From assembly GCA_951801995.1 (NCBI GenBank), contig CATOOY010000053.1:1-7623 (forward strand): a stretch of DNA of 7,623 bases, given 5' to 3'. Under the pieces are notes generated by a model. That model made no database searches, was not told the origin of the DNA, and was given only the letters and a program-made list of their open reading frames with translations. Positions 6,178-7,623 of this stretch are shown piece after piece; within the stretch, counting starts at the first letter, position 1; each line of letters starts with the position of its first letter. A program made the translations under genes and the position numbers. This DNA comes from an uncultured Erysipelotrichaceae bacterium. GTDB taxonomy: Bacteria > Bacillota_I > Bacilli_A > RF39 > UBA660.

Positions 6178-6183
6178 ATTATA
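6178..6183 (-). promoter_or_regulatory. -10 box of the amidoligase gene promoter
   Basis: On the minus strand TATGATATAATATG contains an extended -10 (TGATATAAT; TATAAT at 6178-6183), about 22 bp from the ATG at 6156. No good -35 is visible at 17 bp, as is common for extended -10 promoters. The start would be near 6171, giving a leader of roughly 15 nt with a GAGGTGA ribosome site. Confidence 0.5.
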
Positions 6184-6224
6184 TCATATAATATATAGAA
6201 AAACTAGGAAGAAAAAAAGAAATA

Positions 6225-6233
6225 TGATATAAT
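6225..6233 (+). promoter_or_regulatory. Extended -10 promoter of rnc
   Basis: TGATATAAT (6225-6233) is an extended -10 box. The -35 position (TAGGAA, 6205-6210) matches poorly. The start would be near 6240, so the transcript has almost no leader apart from AAGGTGA, the ribosome site 4 nt before the GTG start. The same TATGATATAAT core occurs inverted 50 bp upstream for the divergent gene. Confidence 0.55.
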
Positions 6234-6249
6234 AGCAAAAGGTGATATC

Positions 6250-6927
6250 GTGGAAATATTAAAAAAGTTAGGAATAGAAATAAAAGATAAGGATTTATTT
6301 GATACAGCTTTTACGCATACATCCTATGCCAATGAAGCCAAAACGGAAAGCTATGAAAGATTAGAATACCTAGGAGATGCAGTCTTAGAAATGGTCATGA
6401 GTGAATATCTATATAAAAATACAGAAGATAATGAAGGACAAATGACGAAAAAAAGATCAAACTATGTCTGCGAAAATGCCTTATATGAATATTCTTTAAA
6501 ATTAGGACTCAATGAATATTTACGTTTAGGAAAAGGGGAGTATGAACATGGTGGCAAATATAGAAAAGCTATTGTTGCAGATATATTTGAAGCCTTTATA
6601 GGTGCTATTTTTCTAGATCAAGGAGTAGAAAAAGTAAATCTTTTTATGCATCATTATATTTTTCCAATGATAGAAAAAGGAGAAGTAGAAGCTTTCCATG
6701 ATTATAAATCTGTTTTACAAGAACTTGTACAAACAGATAAAAGAAGTTTAAAATATGAAATTGTAAAAGAAGAAGGTCCTGCACATATGAAAGACTTTAC
6801 AGCAGAAGTAAGAATCGATGGTATTTTATATGGAGTAGGAACAGCACATAGTAAAAAAGAAGCCGAAATGGAAGCAGCCAAAGATGCTTTAAAGAAAAGT
6901 GTCAATTTAGAAAGTAGAGGAAAGTAA
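6250..6927 (+). CDS. rnc: Ribonuclease III
   Basis: This is a 225-residue double-strand-specific endoribonuclease that processes rRNA precursors and structured or antisense RNA. The catalytic domain (about 1-148) has the family signature ERLEYLGDAVLE (36-47) and DIFEAFIGA (111-119). By alignment with E. coli RNase III, the catalytic/metal residues are E36, E39, D43, D111 and E114, all present. The double-stranded-RNA-binding domain follows (DYKSVLQELVQ from 151 to about 217), with the GxAxSKKEAEMEAAKDAL-type helix. The length is typical. The GTG start is chosen because AAGGTGA lies just upstream and no in-frame ATG gives the full N-terminus. It leads directly into the yebC-family gene, 1 nt after its stop, so the two form an operon. 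Confidence 0.97.
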   Translation: MEILKKLGIEIKDKDLFDTAFTHTSYANEAKTESYERLEYLGDAVLEMVMSEYLYKNTEDNEGQMTKKRSNYVCENALYEYSLKLGLNEYLRLGKGEYEHGGKYRKAIVADIFEAFIGAIFLDQGVEKVNLFMHHYIFPMIEKGEVEAFHDYKSVLQELVQTDKRSLKYEIVKEEGPAHMKDFTAEVRIDGILYGVGTAHSKKEAEMEAAKDALKKSVNLESRGK

Positions 6928-6928
6928 A

Positions 6929-7623
6929 ATGGGAAGAGCATATGAAGTAAGAAAAGCAAGTATCCAAAAAACAGGAGCAGCCAAAGCAAAACTATATTCT
7001 ATGTATGCAAGAGAAATATATGCAGTAGCCAAAGCAGGTGGAGTAGAACAGGCAAGTAACGCAGCTTTAAAAAGATTAGTAGAAAAAGCAAAAAAAGAAC
7101 AAGTACCTTCTGATATTATTAAAAGAGCAATTGATAAAGTAAATAGTGGAGTAGATGAGTCTTATTTTGAAAATACCTATGAACTTTTTGGACCAGCAGG
7201 TTCTACACTTATTGTAGAATGTTTAACAGATAACGTAAATAGAACAGTAAGTGATTTAAGAGCAGCTTTAAATAAATGTCATTGTAAAATGGGAGCCATG
7301 GGAAGTGTATCTTATTTATATGATCACTTAGCTGTTGTATCTGTAAAAGATATAGGTGAAGAAAAAGCGATGGATATTATGATTGAAAATGAAATAGACA
7401 TCACAGATTTAGAAAAAGAAGAAGAAAGTATAATTATATATGGCGATCCAAAAGATTTATTTGCTATGAAAGAAGCATTGTCTAAAGATACCAAAGATAT
7501 AGTATTTGATATAGATGAAGTAGTATATTTACCAAAAGAAAAAATAACCTTAGAAAAAGAAGAAAAAGAAATATTTGATAAACTTATAAATATGTTAGAA
7601 GAAGTAGAAGATGTAAAACATAT
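6929..7623 (+). CDS. YebC/TACO1-family protein, cut by window end
   Basis: An ATG at 6929, one base after the rnc TAA, opens a frame of 231 codons that runs off the window. The family is usually about 240 residues, so only a few residues are missing. It begins MGRAYEVRKASIQKTGAAKA. Further family features are the K-L-Y-S-M-Y-A-R-E-I helix, the NAALKRLVEKAKKEQVPSDIIKRAIDK block, the ELFGPAG step, and TDNVNRTVSDLRAALNK followed by MGSVSYLY. YebC/TACO1 proteins were annotated as transcription regulators; more recent work links them to ribosomes and translation of difficult stretches such as polyproline. The MGRAYEVR opening differs from the MAGHSKWxNI start of E. coli YebC and resembles the second Firmicute/Mollicute branch. 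The ribosome site AGAGG (6916-6920) lies inside the end of rnc. Confidence 0.95.
   Translation, partial: MGRAYEVRKASIQKTGAAKAKLYSMYAREIYAVAKAGGVEQASNAALKRLVEKAKKEQVPSDIIKRAIDKVNSGVDESYFENTYELFGPAGSTLIVECLTDNVNRTVSDLRAALNKCHCKMGAMGSVSYLYDHLAVVSVKDIGEEKAMDIMIENEIDITDLEKEEESIIIYGDPKDLFAMKEALSKDTKDIVFDIDEVVYLPKEKITLEKEEKEIFDKLINMLEEVEDVKH

Noticed and set aside
6702..6989. 95-codon hydrophobic minus-strand frame across rnc and yebC
   Set aside because: It is antisense to the double-stranded-RNA-binding domain of rnc and the start of yebC; its Leu/Phe richness reflects Lys/Glu codons on the other strand.
1..7623. CRISPR array, tRNA or rRNA genes, or a precursor peptide for the exporter
   Set aside because: No regularly spaced repeats, no tRNA-like cloverleaf or rRNA blocks, and no small peptide gene with a leader and ribosome site were found next to the exporter.

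Overview
The window is AT-rich DNA from a low-GC Gram-positive bacterium (Bacillota/Mycoplasmatota-like). Support comes from purine-rich AGGAGG-type ribosome sites, sigma-A promoters with extended -10 boxes, a lipoprotein signal peptide, and RNase III, YidD and YebC proteins of Firmicute type. TGA acts as a stop (yidD ends in TGA at an ATGA junction), so this is the standard bacterial code rather than the Mycoplasma code. Genus cannot be read from the sequence. A gut Erysipelotrichia/RF39-like bacterium would fit, but that is inference.

Layout. (1) 1-275: the right end of an IS3-family element (IS150-like ends), with the C-terminus of its transposase and its terminal repeat. (2) 276-551: non-coding DNA beside the IS. 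It holds a terminator-like hairpin and, on the minus strand, a good promoter leading into a short reading frame that the IS end cuts off. (3) 552-3929, minus strand: a three-gene operon read as GNAT acetyltransferase, then a CorA-like two-TM membrane protein, then a fused ABC exporter. It is driven by a near-consensus promoter whose spacer is filled by an 18-bp dyad, an apparent repressor operator. (4) 4032-5186, minus strand: yidD and a ZnuA/AdcA-like lipoprotein overlapping by ATGA, with their own promoter and a strong terminator. (5) 5206-6156, minus strand: a divergent amidoligase-family protein. (6) 6250-7623, plus strand: rnc (RNase III) and the start of a yebC-family gene, divergent from the amidoligase gene across a 93-bp two-promoter region.

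rnc, yebC and yidD are housekeeping genes. The less ordinary content is the operator-controlled acetyltransferase/membrane protein/exporter cassette, the metal-binding-type lipoprotein that has lost its metal-ligand histidines, and the amidoligase homologue that has lost its HxH pair. The cassette looks like an inducible export or self-protection module, but no substrate peptide gene is visible here. No RNA gene, CRISPR array or prophage was found.
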